32,968 nt of DNA from Opitutales bacterium. GTDB lineage: Bacteria > Verrucomicrobiota > Verrucomicrobiia > Opitutales > Opitutaceae. Positions 14,893 to 23,356 of this stretch are shown here, piece by piece. Under the pieces are notes generated by a model. The model saw nothing but the letters and a program-made list of their open reading frames with translations. It did not search any database and was not told the origin of the DNA. The translations under genes and the position numbers were made by a program. Each line of letters opens with the position of its first letter. The first letter of the stretch is position 1. The stretch lies in NCBI GenBank assembly GCA_018700525.1, contig JABITN010000226.1:1-32968 (forward strand). The letters are read 5' to 3'.

Positions 14893-15267
14893 GCGACTGG
14901 CGGTAAAACAGTGTTCTTAGAAAGTGCCAAAAACGTCAGTACTACAATATTGCTTATGCCGGGTCTTCGCTCTTAATTCTCCGAAATTCCATCCTTATAG
15001 GACTAAGACAGTTGCAAAGCTTATTAACCAAATTGGATTCGCTTCACTTAAGCCCGCCGAATTCATCACTCTCAAATTCTCCCCAAAGACGGCTTCCCAA
15101 CTCGCGAAACCTCCTGAACTTACGTTGCCAAACCTCGAGGCCGTCAGAACTTATATCTCCGCCCGCTGTCTCCGAATTTCGCCTCATTCGAATCAACTCG
15201 CTATATCTTTTTTTCTTTAAAACAATCGGCACGCTTTTTCAATCGTTCTGCTGAGTAGCCAATCCTT
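14893..15267. other. 375-bp intergenic region, nothing recognised
   Basis: No frame on either strand gives a recognisable protein. A pyrimidine-rich tract with TTTTTTTCTTT lies around 15204-15222, about 45 bp before the propeller gene. No hairpin terminator for the MBL pseudogene was found. Confidence 0.3.
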
Positions 15268-16560
15268 ATGAAAATTCTACCCTCCCTAGCAATCGGTGGC
15301 CTCATAGTCGCGAACCTGTTGTCCTCGAAAGCCCACGCTTCGGAAAACGCGACCCAGTTCGACTGGCCAGCATGGCGCGGACCAGACCAAAATAATATCT
15401 CACCGGACACCGGTCTCCTCAAGTCGTGGCCGAAAAATGGCCCGGAGCTCCTCTGGACTTACGAAAACGCGGGGAGCGGCTACTCCAGCACGGCCATCGT
15501 CGACGGAAAGCTCTACACGCTCGGCTCGCGCGACCGCCGAGAGCTGGTTATCTGTCTGGACGCGAATACGGGCGAGGAACTTTGGACTGCCGAGTTCGAG
15601 ACTGACCCGGAAGAGGGATACCGCACCCAATGGGGTGCCGGGCCACGCTCGACGCCCACCGTGAGCGATGGGCATGTTTATGCGCTCGGAGTGGCGGGCG
15701 ATATCGTGTGCTTGACGTCCGACAAGGGGAAACGGATCTGGAGCAAGAACCTAGTAAAGAACTTTGGCGGCGCGGTGTCCAAGTGGGGGTATTCCGAGTC
15801 TCCCACCGTGGATGGCGACAAGGTGCTGGTGACCCCGGGCGGGAGCAAAGGGGCGATTGTGGCACTTAACAAGAAAACCGGTGCAAAGCTATGGCAGTCG
15901 AAAAAATTGAAGGACGCGGCCGAATATTCAGCCGTGGTTGTTGCCGATAACGCTGGCCACCGCCAGTATATACAACTCTTTATGAATACACTCGCCGGTG
16001 TGGATGCCGCGACCGGAAACTTGCTGTGGAAATCCGATTGGCCCCAGGGTAGAACGGCGGTGATTCCCACGCCGATCTACCGAGACGGTCACGTATTCAT
16101 GACTTCAGGATATCGTGCGGGATCCAAGCTCGTAAAAGTGGACGGCAAAAAGACCGAGGTAGTCTGGGAGAATCAAGAGATGATCAACCACCACGGCGGA
16201 GTGGTGCTCATTGGAGATCACGTTTATGGTTTTTCTGATCAGAAAAAGGGAAACCTGATGTGCCTTGAATTCATGACCGGCAAAGTCGCCTGGATGGAAC
16301 GCGTGGAGCGCGAATTGCACAAGGGCGCGGTGCATGCGGCGGACGGAATGCTCTACTGCCTCAACGAGAATGAAGGCTGGGTCTACTTAGTAGAAGCGAA
16401 CCCGCTCGGTTTCAGGGAGAAAGGTAAGTTCCAGCTTCCCAAGGAGACCACTTTGCGAGATGAAAACAATGGCAAGGTCTGGTCTCACCCAGTCGTCATC
16501 AATGGGAAGCTCTACCTGCGCGACCAGGACCTAATCTTCTGCTACAACGTAAAGGGGTAG
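15268..16560 (+). CDS. Secreted PQQ-like beta-propeller repeat protein
   Basis: 430 residues, signal peptide 1-24. FDWPAWRGPDQNNISPDTGLL is the opening seen in PVC 'PQQ-binding-like beta-propeller' proteins. Repeats follow with the tryptophan-docking pattern: LDANTGEELWTAEF, LTSDKGKRIWSKNL, LNKKTGAKLWQSKKL, VDAATGNLLWKSDW and LEFMTGKVAWMERV, and the last blade closes with GKLYLRDQDLIFCYN. No catalytic or cofactor residues of true PQQ dehydrogenases can be assigned, so a binding or assembly role (BamB-like fold) is as likely as an enzyme. The gene is visibly GC-richer than the sulfatases: bases 15481-15540 have 40 G+C of 60. It converges with the DUF6152-like gene. Confidence 0.87.
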   Translation: MKILPSLAIGGLIVANLLSSKAHASENATQFDWPAWRGPDQNNISPDTGLLKSWPKNGPELLWTYENAGSGYSSTAIVDGKLYTLGSRDRRELVICLDANTGEELWTAEFETDPEEGYRTQWGAGPRSTPTVSDGHVYALGVAGDIVCLTSDKGKRIWSKNLVKNFGGAVSKWGYSESPTVDGDKVLVTPGGSKGAIVALNKKTGAKLWQSKKLKDAAEYSAVVVADNAGHRQYIQLFMNTLAGVDAATGNLLWKSDWPQGRTAVIPTPIYRDGHVFMTSGYRAGSKLVKVDGKKTEVVWENQEMINHHGGVVLIGDHVYGFSDQKKGNLMCLEFMTGKVAWMERVERELHKGAVHAADGMLYCLNENEGWVYLVEANPLGFREKGKFQLPKETTLRDENNGKVWSHPVVINGKLYLRDQDLIFCYNVKG

Positions 16561-16607
16561 AGCGTAATCGAGCTTGATCATTCCCCGCTGTTTGCAAAGG
16601 GTTTCGT

Positions 16608-17777
16608 TTACTGCTGACTATCGTCCTTGAGCTCTTCGCACTCGTACGGGAAGAATTTGGATGTTGAATACAAAGACGAGTTGGAGTGCGAGTACGGTTC
16701 GGCCAGATAATGGGGATCTACAATCGTGTATTCACGGGTCAATTCAGTGCCATCCTTACTCATCGTGAACCGTTCGGTGATTTCCATCTGGTCGCTGTGC
16801 CGGACGGATTCTGTAGCGCGCCCACCAATAGCTCTAAGGAAGCCAGGCTTGAAGCCTTTGGTATGGACGACTAGCGTGTCACCCTCCCAATCGCCAACAG
16901 AATAGCCAGTGACGCTCGGTTCGATTTCATCCGGATAGCCTCCGACTAAATGGATGACTCGAACCATGTCCATAAACCCGTAAGTGATGACAATGGCGGA
17001 TCCTGTTTGCTCGATCTTATTCATCATCTGATCAAAGGCATAATCGAAGATGATGTTCGTGGGCTCGCACTGAAAACGAGGGTTTTGATCCGCGGTAAAG
17101 TCGTCTGCTTCTTCACGAGCAAGATCCGTTAGCACGTAGGGCGGTGGCCGGGTTTGCGTCCCCGGTTCGTTCCCCCACCCCACAGGCTGAGGCGCTGCGA
17201 CTTTTTGCGGCGAACCGTCCCTGCTGAAATCGTTTCCAACAGGCGGCCCCTCCGATCTTGGACTGGGACCCCACGGATTAGGAGCATTCTTTATGGGCTC
17301 AGTCCAGTTTCCAGCCAAATTGGGGGCTCCATCTTCCCGGACGAATTCACGCTCTCCAACGACGATATTGCCAGTCGTGTCCAGTGTGTCGTACCGAGCG
17401 ACGACCCTACCATCTTCGAAGGTAATCGTTTCGGTGTAGCAGGTTTTCGGATCTCGACGATCAGGCGAGCCAAACACAGTAATTTGAGTGCCGATCTCGA
17501 ACATTTTTTCCGTCCAACCCTTGCGCTTCAGCAAGCTACCTGATCGCAATTCGCAACGCCATTGTTCCTCTTCGCCTGCATCGTTCTTGACCTTGAAATA
17601 AACGTATGAGTGCGGGTTGACAAACCGAACGCGGTTCACGACGCCCGATACCGTCAAGACCTGCTCCAAATCAAATTGCCCCGTAACGCCGTGGTGGGCT
17701 ACAGTGGACGAAGGCAACAGTATAATGCCGCATAAGCATGCCAATGCGAGCGACGTCTTCGACTGCTTGAACATCAT
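16608..17777 (-). CDS. DUF6152-like secreted protein
   Basis: 389 residues from the paired ATGs at 17772-17777; an in-frame TTG at 17813 is less likely since it would precede the signal peptide. Signal peptide about 1-27 ends at TVAHHG. HHGVTGQFD, VLTVSGVVNRVRFVNPHSYVYF and LKRKGWTEKMFEIGTQITVFGSP match the DUF6152 N-terminal domain. The second half carries CEPTNIIFDYAFDQMM, MVRVIHLVGGYP, GDWEGDTLVVHTKGF and VDPHYLAEPY, the conserved partner region in long members. The HH pair near residue 28 suggests metal binding at the mature N-terminus, but no function is known. Such proteins are mostly Proteobacterial or Acidobacterial. It lies directly after a truncated sulfatase. Confidence 0.78.
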   Translation of the reverse strand: MMFKQSKTSLALACLCGIILLPSSTVAHHGVTGQFDLEQVLTVSGVVNRVRFVNPHSYVYFKVKNDAGEEEQWRCELRSGSLLKRKGWTEKMFEIGTQITVFGSPDRRDPKTCYTETITFEDGRVVARYDTLDTTGNIVVGEREFVREDGAPNLAGNWTEPIKNAPNPWGPSPRSEGPPVGNDFSRDGSPQKVAAPQPVGWGNEPGTQTRPPPYVLTDLAREEADDFTADQNPRFQCEPTNIIFDYAFDQMMNKIEQTGSAIVITYGFMDMVRVIHLVGGYPDEIEPSVTGYSVGDWEGDTLVVHTKGFKPGFLRAIGGRATESVRHSDQMEITERFTMSKDGTELTREYTIVDPHYLAEPYSHSNSSLYSTSKFFPYECEELKDDSQQ

Positions 17778-17822
17778 GGGCACTACGCTTGGGAGGGCAA
17801 TCAAACTACGCAATATCTAATC

Positions 17823-17941
17823 TCACAGACGAGAGTCGCTGTTCATGGCATCGACTAAAATGAAAAGATATTCGGCCGTTCCGCGGATGCGATCGGGATA
17901 ATTACGACGAGCTGAAGGAGAAAGAGGATTAGGAAGCGCAT
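17823..17941 (-). pseudogene. Second sulfatase remnant: signal peptide and broken start of catalytic domain
   Basis: ATG at 17939-17941 opens 28 codons: a signal peptide (MRFLILFLLQLVVIIPIASA), then ERPNIFSF and TAG at 17855-17857. In the next frame the sequence continues ILVDAMNSDSRL to a stop at 17823-17825, which resembles the sulfatase block ILVDDMNSD. The remnant therefore has a frameshift, a D-to-A change at the metal pair, and no body. It lies 26 bp downstream of an intact sulfatase and 45 bp upstream of the DUF6152-like gene. Confidence 0.68.
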
Positions 17942-17967
17942 AGCGTTAAGGTATGATTTATAGTTTA

Positions 17968-19491
17968 TCATTTGTCCTTGCTACTCTCGTTCCAAATTTT
18001 GAAATCGCGGATCCCGCCGGAAAACACATCGGGACTGGGGTCATGATTCGGATCGGGCAAAGCGAGTTGAGCGCCGACATCCGCCAAGTAGCCATCTAGG
18101 CTATTGATCAAGGATTCCGTTTTTTCAGGATTCTTCGTAGAAAGATCATTCTTCTCCATGGGATCATCCTTGAGATTGTACACTTCTGTTTTTCCGTCGT
18201 CCGCATACCGCACGACTTTCCAGCCATCAACAATCGCTGAGCTGTACGGTGTCGTCTCGTCGTAATGCGGATAATGCCAATAAAGCGGTCGATCATCGAT
18301 TGAACCAGTACCGGTAAACAGCGGCAAAACGTTAACCCCATCCATATGCTCCTCTGGCTTCAAAGGAGCATCGATATATGAAAGTATTGTTGGATACAAA
18401 TCCATCCCAATCGTCGGGACTTCGCTAACGCCATTCGGTATTCGCGGACCAGTGACAATCAAAGGCACACGAGTGCCACCCTCGTAAGCCGTACCCTTGT
18501 TCCCACGGTAGTTAACCACAAACTCATCGCCCTGACTACCATTGTCACCTGTGAATATAACCAGCGTATTGTCGAGCTGGCCAATATCCTTTAACTTCGC
18601 CATCACTCGACCCACGCTTTCATCCAAGCTCTGAATCATAGCTGCCTTATTGGGATTGTTCATGTAGTACCCCGCATCCGGATTATCAGCCAATTTCTGG
18701 CGGTATTTCTCAACGTATTCAGGCTTTCCTGTAATAGGGCCATGAACCGTGTAATACGAAAAATAGAGAAAAAATGGCTCTTCTTTTTTTCGTTCCAAAA
18801 AATCGATTGCGCAATCGGTGAGCACATCCGTAAGGCATTCTTTTTCACTGCCCTTTCCTTCAAGCCCGGGGAACTTATGGTAATTGGGATAAAAAAAGCT
18901 CCTTCCCTGGTTTGCCGATTGATCACCTCCGTAGTTTTCATCGAAACCATGTTTCTCAGGCATGTGCTCATCATGCATAGCAGCGATCTCTGCGAGTTTC
19001 TTATCATCACCTAAATCAAGTGGCCTTGGTCTCGGGATCAAGTGCCACTTACCGAAAAACCCAGTAGCATAGCCTTGCTCCTTCATGGCTTCGGGCAAGG
19101 TGATGCGCTCATGATCCATATGCGTCTGCCAATCTGGAGTGAGCGTCTTGCGATTGATTTGCTTCTGTCCAGGGATCCAATCCGTCAAATGCAACCGTGC
19201 CGGCGAAAGCCCCGTCAGAAGTGCCGCCCGGCTAGGAGAGCAAAGCGTGGCACCCGAATAAGCGAGGGTAAACCGCATCCCTGATGCCGCCAAAGCGTCA
19301 ATGTTTGGCGTCTCATGGAATTTACTGGCATAGCATTCGAGTTCGCCAGAACCGAGATCATCTACGAGGAAGACGACGATGTTGGGTTTGCCTTCTGCGG
19401 CCCAGACCGAGAATGAGAACCAAACACTCAGAATAACACTAATGACCTTAACAATGCATACACGCGGAGAGACAAAAGACTGACTGGACAT
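17968..19491 (-). CDS. Sulfatase (CSPSR type, S1_16-like), secreted
   Basis: 507 residues. The N-terminal signal is unusually long (hydrophobic stretch about 13-31, ending VWAAEG). FLVDDLGSGELECYASKF carries the metal pair, and Cys84 in LCSPSRAALLTGLSPARLHLTDW is the formylglycine site. FFGKWHL, YTVHGPITGKPEYVEKY and FTGDNGSQGDEF with YRGNKGTAYEGGTRVP complete the site. The LTDWIPG stretch after the signature and the HGPI/EYVEKY block are shared with the sulfatase at 26931-28583, so the two are paralogues. Relatives act on sulfated galactose or uronic/deoxy sugars; specificity is not readable here. It is the last intact gene of the second sulfatase run, 20 bp after the DUF6807-dehydrogenase gene. 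Confidence 0.92.
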   Translation of the reverse strand: MSSQSFVSPRVCIVKVISVILSVWFSFSVWAAEGKPNIVVFLVDDLGSGELECYASKFHETPNIDALAASGMRFTLAYSGATLCSPSRAALLTGLSPARLHLTDWIPGQKQINRKTLTPDWQTHMDHERITLPEAMKEQGYATGFFGKWHLIPRPRPLDLGDDKKLAEIAAMHDEHMPEKHGFDENYGGDQSANQGRSFFYPNYHKFPGLEGKGSEKECLTDVLTDCAIDFLERKKEEPFFLYFSYYTVHGPITGKPEYVEKYRQKLADNPDAGYYMNNPNKAAMIQSLDESVGRVMAKLKDIGQLDNTLVIFTGDNGSQGDEFVVNYRGNKGTAYEGGTRVPLIVTGPRIPNGVSEVPTIGMDLYPTILSYIDAPLKPEEHMDGVNVLPLFTGTGSIDDRPLYWHYPHYDETTPYSSAIVDGWKVVRYADDGKTEVYNLKDDPMEKNDLSTKNPEKTESLINSLDGYLADVGAQLALPDPNHDPSPDVFSGGIRDFKIWNESSKDK

Positions 19492-19511
19492 AATTATATT
19501 GGTATAAAAAA

Positions 19512-22500
19512 CTACTCGATTGGGTGATCCGTCCGCAAATAGGCGATCAAATCACGAACCTGCCCGTCATCCAAAGCAGCAAGCAAGCCTTCCGGCATCA
19601 TGGATACTGGTAATGTTTCCCGGGAGAGGATATCGGACTTTGAGACAATCACGTCCTGGCCGATCATGCGAAGGGTTACTTGATTGTCGTCCTCATTAGC
19701 GACATTGCCCGCGAACGTGCGTCCATCTTGGGTGTTGATAGTCACAAGCTGGTATCCCTCGGGAATCTCGCTGCTGGGATCGAGCATGTTGGTGAGGATG
19801 TAATCGAGATCAGCCCGATTCGAGCCGGTTATGTCCGGACCAATTTCGCCGCCTTCGCCATAGAGTTTGTGACAGGACGCGCAGCTTTGTTCGAACAAGG
19901 CCTTGCCCGCCATGAGATCGGCGTCGGAGAGATAATCGTCCGTGAGCAGAATTTGATACCGGTCCATGACAATTCTCTTGTCCTTGGCAAGCGGGTTAGC
20001 CTCGATCGCTCCTCCCCAATAGTCGACGAAGCTCGGACCGATTACGCGGCTCATTTGACGTGCAGATACGGCGGATATATCATTCTTAGGCACGTCTCCG
20101 GCCCTTAACGAATCCATCAGTATTCGGGCGGTTTCTCGACGCGCAGCCAAGGTTTGAATCGCGACCGACTTTTCCGCCGCATTAAATCGACTATACCGAT
20201 TCAGGATTTCGCGTGGAACGCTATCCCGATCATAAGCCCCCAAAGCCCGCAATGCCGACTCCCGTAGGTCCGCATCATCGAGAAAACCGACAATGGACGG
20301 AAACGCAGGGCCATAGATTTCACGACCGAAGCTTGTGAGAATTTCTTTTCGTTGTTCCAAGTCTGTATCCGGATCTTGGAGCTGAGCCAATCGGGCTTTG
20401 CCCGCTTCGGCACTCCCAAACAAATGCCCGAGGTTCAGGGCGAGATTCCGCTCTTGGTCAGTCCCGGACGCCAGCAAACGCCCTTCCAATGCGGACCATC
20501 CTCGCGGAGCCTGTAAGTAGCGCTGCCCGGCAAGACCGTCACGCATTCCTTCCAACAGGGTGACGCGCATAGTCGACGAATCCGTTTTACTAATCACGGC
20601 AACAAGAGCGTCGAGCTTCTCGGCCGCCACTGCCCGTCGGGCGATGTGGTTTGAAATCATGGGAATCTCGCTCTCGAGAGCTTGGTTCAGGGCCACTTTC
20701 GTAGAGCCCGCCACGTAGGGCTCCACGCCGAACCAAATCATGTTGGGCAAATTGTGGTCATCCGCGTCGCCCGCGTGACCAACCAGTCCCTCAGCCACTT
20801 GCCATACATTCGTTTCTGGAATGCGTTGCAGAGCGGAAGCGAGATATAGGCGGGTCACCGGAGACGGATCATTAGCCGCCATTTCCTTGAACTTGCTTAG
20901 CGCCTTTCGTCCCGGATCCATGTCCTCGCAGAGAAGCTGGATCGCCCACGCTCGAATATGGGCATCGGAATGCTCCAGCAGATTTGTCAATTGACCTTGG
21001 CTCGCGCCGCCGGTCACATGCAAGGCCCACAGGGAGCGCAACCTGCGACCGGTGTCTGAACCCGATTGGAATTGTTCCCAGAGCGCGGCGTGAACGTTAC
21101 TTGACAGAATTTCCTCTTCAGCGCGTTGCTGCAATAATACGCGGGCTCTGCGTACGTACCAATCGTTTCGATGGTGTTGCAAATCCACGAGCTCTTCATC
21201 CGATAGCTTCGCTAAATTGAGTCCTGCCTTCCCTGAATGGCCCGGGGGAGCGACTCGGTAGATGCGTCCGGTATCCTTTTCGAATACGTCGATGCCACAA
21301 ATATCCGGATCGTGCCAGTCGAGGATATAAACCGCCCCATCGGGACCAATCTCGATACTAAATCCGATCCATTGGCCATCGTTGGCCAGCACCGCGTCAT
21401 CTCCATGGTGACCGACAAATCCTGAACCCTTGGGTTCTAGGATATCCGTCAAAAGGGCGTGCTCATGGATGTTGGCCATGAAGATGCGGTTGTGATAGCG
21501 TTCCGGTAAGGCATCAGCCAGGTAGATCCGAGCTCCGCCGTGAGCGGATCGGTGCCGATGATTCGTGATTGTCTGGATATCCGAATACACGTAGGGATTG
21601 ACATGGCTCCCTCCTTGGCGGTGGTAGATTCCACCAGGAACGACGTGCCAAAGGTGCGGAATGACACAGGCGGAGATGAAAATCTGCCCATTGTCATCGA
21701 AGTCCATTCCCCAGGGATTGCTAAATCCATGGGCGACTACTTCGAACCGATCCTTAATCGGGTGATAACGAAAAATGCCGCCATCGATATACTGGGGATC
21801 TTCCACTTCCTGGTTCTCAGGAAAGGCTTCGCCATGGCGATAGATGCGCCCTTCGCCAATGGGCTTGCCTACAACCGACGGCGTAGCAAAGCCCTGACAA
21901 CCATACAACCAGCCATCGGGACCCCAAATAAAACTATTGAGTACTTCGTGCCGGTCGCGAATGCCCCAGCCCGTCAGACGAATTTCTATGTCGTCCACGT
22001 CGGCCTTGTCGTCACCATCCCGATCGGGAACGAAAAGCAGATTGGGCGGGGCTCCAAGCCACAATCCATCAAATCCCCATGCGAGGGCCGACGGAAAAGG
22101 TATTCCGTCCATGAATACCTTTCGAGTATCCATTTCTCCGTCGCCATCCACATCTTCAAGGATTAGAATGCGGCTATTCCCGTCCGCGGAGAAACCCGTT
22201 CGTCGCGTTTCGTAGTCCCGGTTTTCGGCTACCCAAAGCCGTCCTCGATCGTCCCAGCAAAAAGCCATCGGCTGGGTGATTGCCGGTTCGGATGCATAAA
22301 GATTCACTTCCAATCCATCCGCCACAGTCATTGCTTCGACCGCTTCCTCGCCCGTGAGAAAGGCTGCTTGCCGCGACTCGTTTCTCGCCGCAACCCACTC
22401 CGCACTATTGTATCTTTGCTCACCGTACGCTAGCCACTTTTCATTCAATTCGACATCGTTCAATTCACCTGTGTAAACGACGAATTGATGTTTGAAGGTT

Positions 22501-23294
22501 TCGATCGATCCTGCAGGAATCTTCCAGTCGCCCAGTTGAGACCGGGCCGGGCCCACACCCATCTTGCGATCAACTCGCCAAGGCATAGGAAACGTCGTAT
22601 TCTCCGGATGATCGAATATAGCAATATGTCCCCAATCGTCGCGACCCTCTATCTCCATGCCTACGTCTACCCACGTAGCACGTTGTTCATTGGCTCTACT
22701 GTTCACCTGTCGCGAACTATTCACCACTTTGCCGTCAATCTCCTCGCTCCATGGCATACGGAGGAACAATCCTCCGTAATCGTATTCGGAAATCGTTACT
22801 TCAGTATGCGCCTTTCCGCTCCAAACGAGGTCTAGAAAATACCTTTCCCCCGTATCGCGCATGGACCAAACCTGCGACTCTTCCATCAAAGCCGTTCCCT
22901 CTTCATCCAATAAATGATAGACAGTTTCCCATTGCACGACCTCACCGGTCGCTGCGAGTATATTGGATTCAACGAGCTGCCAGTATCCATCTGATGGATT
23001 ATGAAAGTAATCGCGTCCATTGAGGTGCGTAAATCCCCAATACAAGCCCGTTTGATGCACATGGTGGCCCGGACTATATTCAGTAAGAATGCCATTTCCG
23101 TCAGGTGATACGATGGGATGCAGATACGGACGGTGATCGGCACGCGCATTTTGCACGAGAATCGCATCCGAGCTATCATCCCGAAATACGGATATCGTTT
23201 CATCATCCTCGTTTTCGACCAGCCGCAGCGGATCTGCAAAAAGCAACCCACAACTAGTCAAAGCGTATCCAAAAAATGCAGCGTATTTTTTCAT
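19512..23294 (-). CDS. DUF6807 (PmoA-like) + PVC-type dehydrogenase propeller + HEAT + cytochrome c fusion
   Basis: 1260 residues from ATG 23292-23294; an in-frame TTG 57 bp upstream overlaps a repeat and would precede the signal peptide. Order: signal peptide (1-20); DUF6807 (about 30-290) with YLHPIVSPDG, GHHVHQTGLYWGF and GHIAIFDHPEN; dehydrogenase-type propeller (about 310-690) with QPMAFCWDDRGRLWVAEN, DGDGEMD, RHEVLNSFIWGPDGWLYG, FSNPWGMDFDDNGQIFIS and SAHGGARIYL; HEAT-like helices (about 700-1095); cytochrome c with CASCHKLYGEGGEIGPD (haem Cys about 1138 and 1141) and a C-terminal VSMMPEGLLAAL Met-ligand region. It probably binds or oxidises a sugar in the periplasm and passes electrons to haem. 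It sits between the split paralogue and a sulfatase in one operon. Confidence 0.87.
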   Translation of the reverse strand: MKKYAAFFGYALTSCGLLFADPLRLVENEDDETISVFRDDSSDAILVQNARADHRPYLHPIVSPDGNGILTEYSPGHHVHQTGLYWGFTHLNGRDYFHNPSDGYWQLVESNILAATGEVVQWETVYHLLDEEGTALMEESQVWSMRDTGERYFLDLVWSGKAHTEVTISEYDYGGLFLRMPWSEEIDGKVVNSSRQVNSRANEQRATWVDVGMEIEGRDDWGHIAIFDHPENTTFPMPWRVDRKMGVGPARSQLGDWKIPAGSIETFKHQFVVYTGELNDVELNEKWLAYGEQRYNSAEWVAARNESRQAAFLTGEEAVEAMTVADGLEVNLYASEPAITQPMAFCWDDRGRLWVAENRDYETRRTGFSADGNSRILILEDVDGDGEMDTRKVFMDGIPFPSALAWGFDGLWLGAPPNLLFVPDRDGDDKADVDDIEIRLTGWGIRDRHEVLNSFIWGPDGWLYGCQGFATPSVVGKPIGEGRIYRHGEAFPENQEVEDPQYIDGGIFRYHPIKDRFEVVAHGFSNPWGMDFDDNGQIFISACVIPHLWHVVPGGIYHRQGGSHVNPYVYSDIQTITNHRHRSAHGGARIYLADALPERYHNRIFMANIHEHALLTDILEPKGSGFVGHHGDDAVLANDGQWIGFSIEIGPDGAVYILDWHDPDICGIDVFEKDTGRIYRVAPPGHSGKAGLNLAKLSDEELVDLQHHRNDWYVRRARVLLQQRAEEEILSSNVHAALWEQFQSGSDTGRRLRSLWALHVTGGASQGQLTNLLEHSDAHIRAWAIQLLCEDMDPGRKALSKFKEMAANDPSPVTRLYLASALQRIPETNVWQVAEGLVGHAGDADDHNLPNMIWFGVEPYVAGSTKVALNQALESEIPMISNHIARRAVAAEKLDALVAVISKTDSSTMRVTLLEGMRDGLAGQRYLQAPRGWSALEGRLLASGTDQERNLALNLGHLFGSAEAGKARLAQLQDPDTDLEQRKEILTSFGREIYGPAFPSIVGFLDDADLRESALRALGAYDRDSVPREILNRYSRFNAAEKSVAIQTLAARRETARILMDSLRAGDVPKNDISAVSARQMSRVIGPSFVDYWGGAIEANPLAKDKRIVMDRYQILLTDDYLSDADLMAGKALFEQSCASCHKLYGEGGEIGPDITGSNRADLDYILTNMLDPSSEIPEGYQLVTINTQDGRTFAGNVANEDDNQVTLRMIGQDVIVSKSDILSRETLPVSMMPEGLLAALDDGQVRDLIAYLRTDHPIE

Positions 23295-23330
23295 TAATCT
23301 ATAGTTTAGCAAAAAACATCTACGTCTGAC

Positions 23331-23345
23331 TGTGAAATCCGTGGG
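23331..23345. repeat. Partial CCCACGGATTTCACA-type repeat
   Basis: Read on the minus strand the 15 bases are CCCACGGATTTCACA, the phrase found (as ACCACGGATTT) at 11619-11630 and related to the hairpin repeats in other gaps. It lies across the 3' end of the preceding dehydrogenase gene's short spacer, just before the DUF6807-fusion start. No second arm is visible, so this is a half-element. Confidence 0.4.
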
Positions 23346-23356
23346 CCACACCTCGC

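Noticed and set aside
14924-15220. Plus-strand frame, and an overlapping minus-strand frame at 15044-15232 rich in Arg
   Set aside because: Neither has a recognisable domain or leader, and they contradict each other on opposite strands. Region left as unassigned.
23292-23351. TTG start adding 19 residues to the DUF6807 fusion
   Set aside because: The added residues are encoded by a repeat and precede a standard signal peptide beginning MKKYAAFFG.
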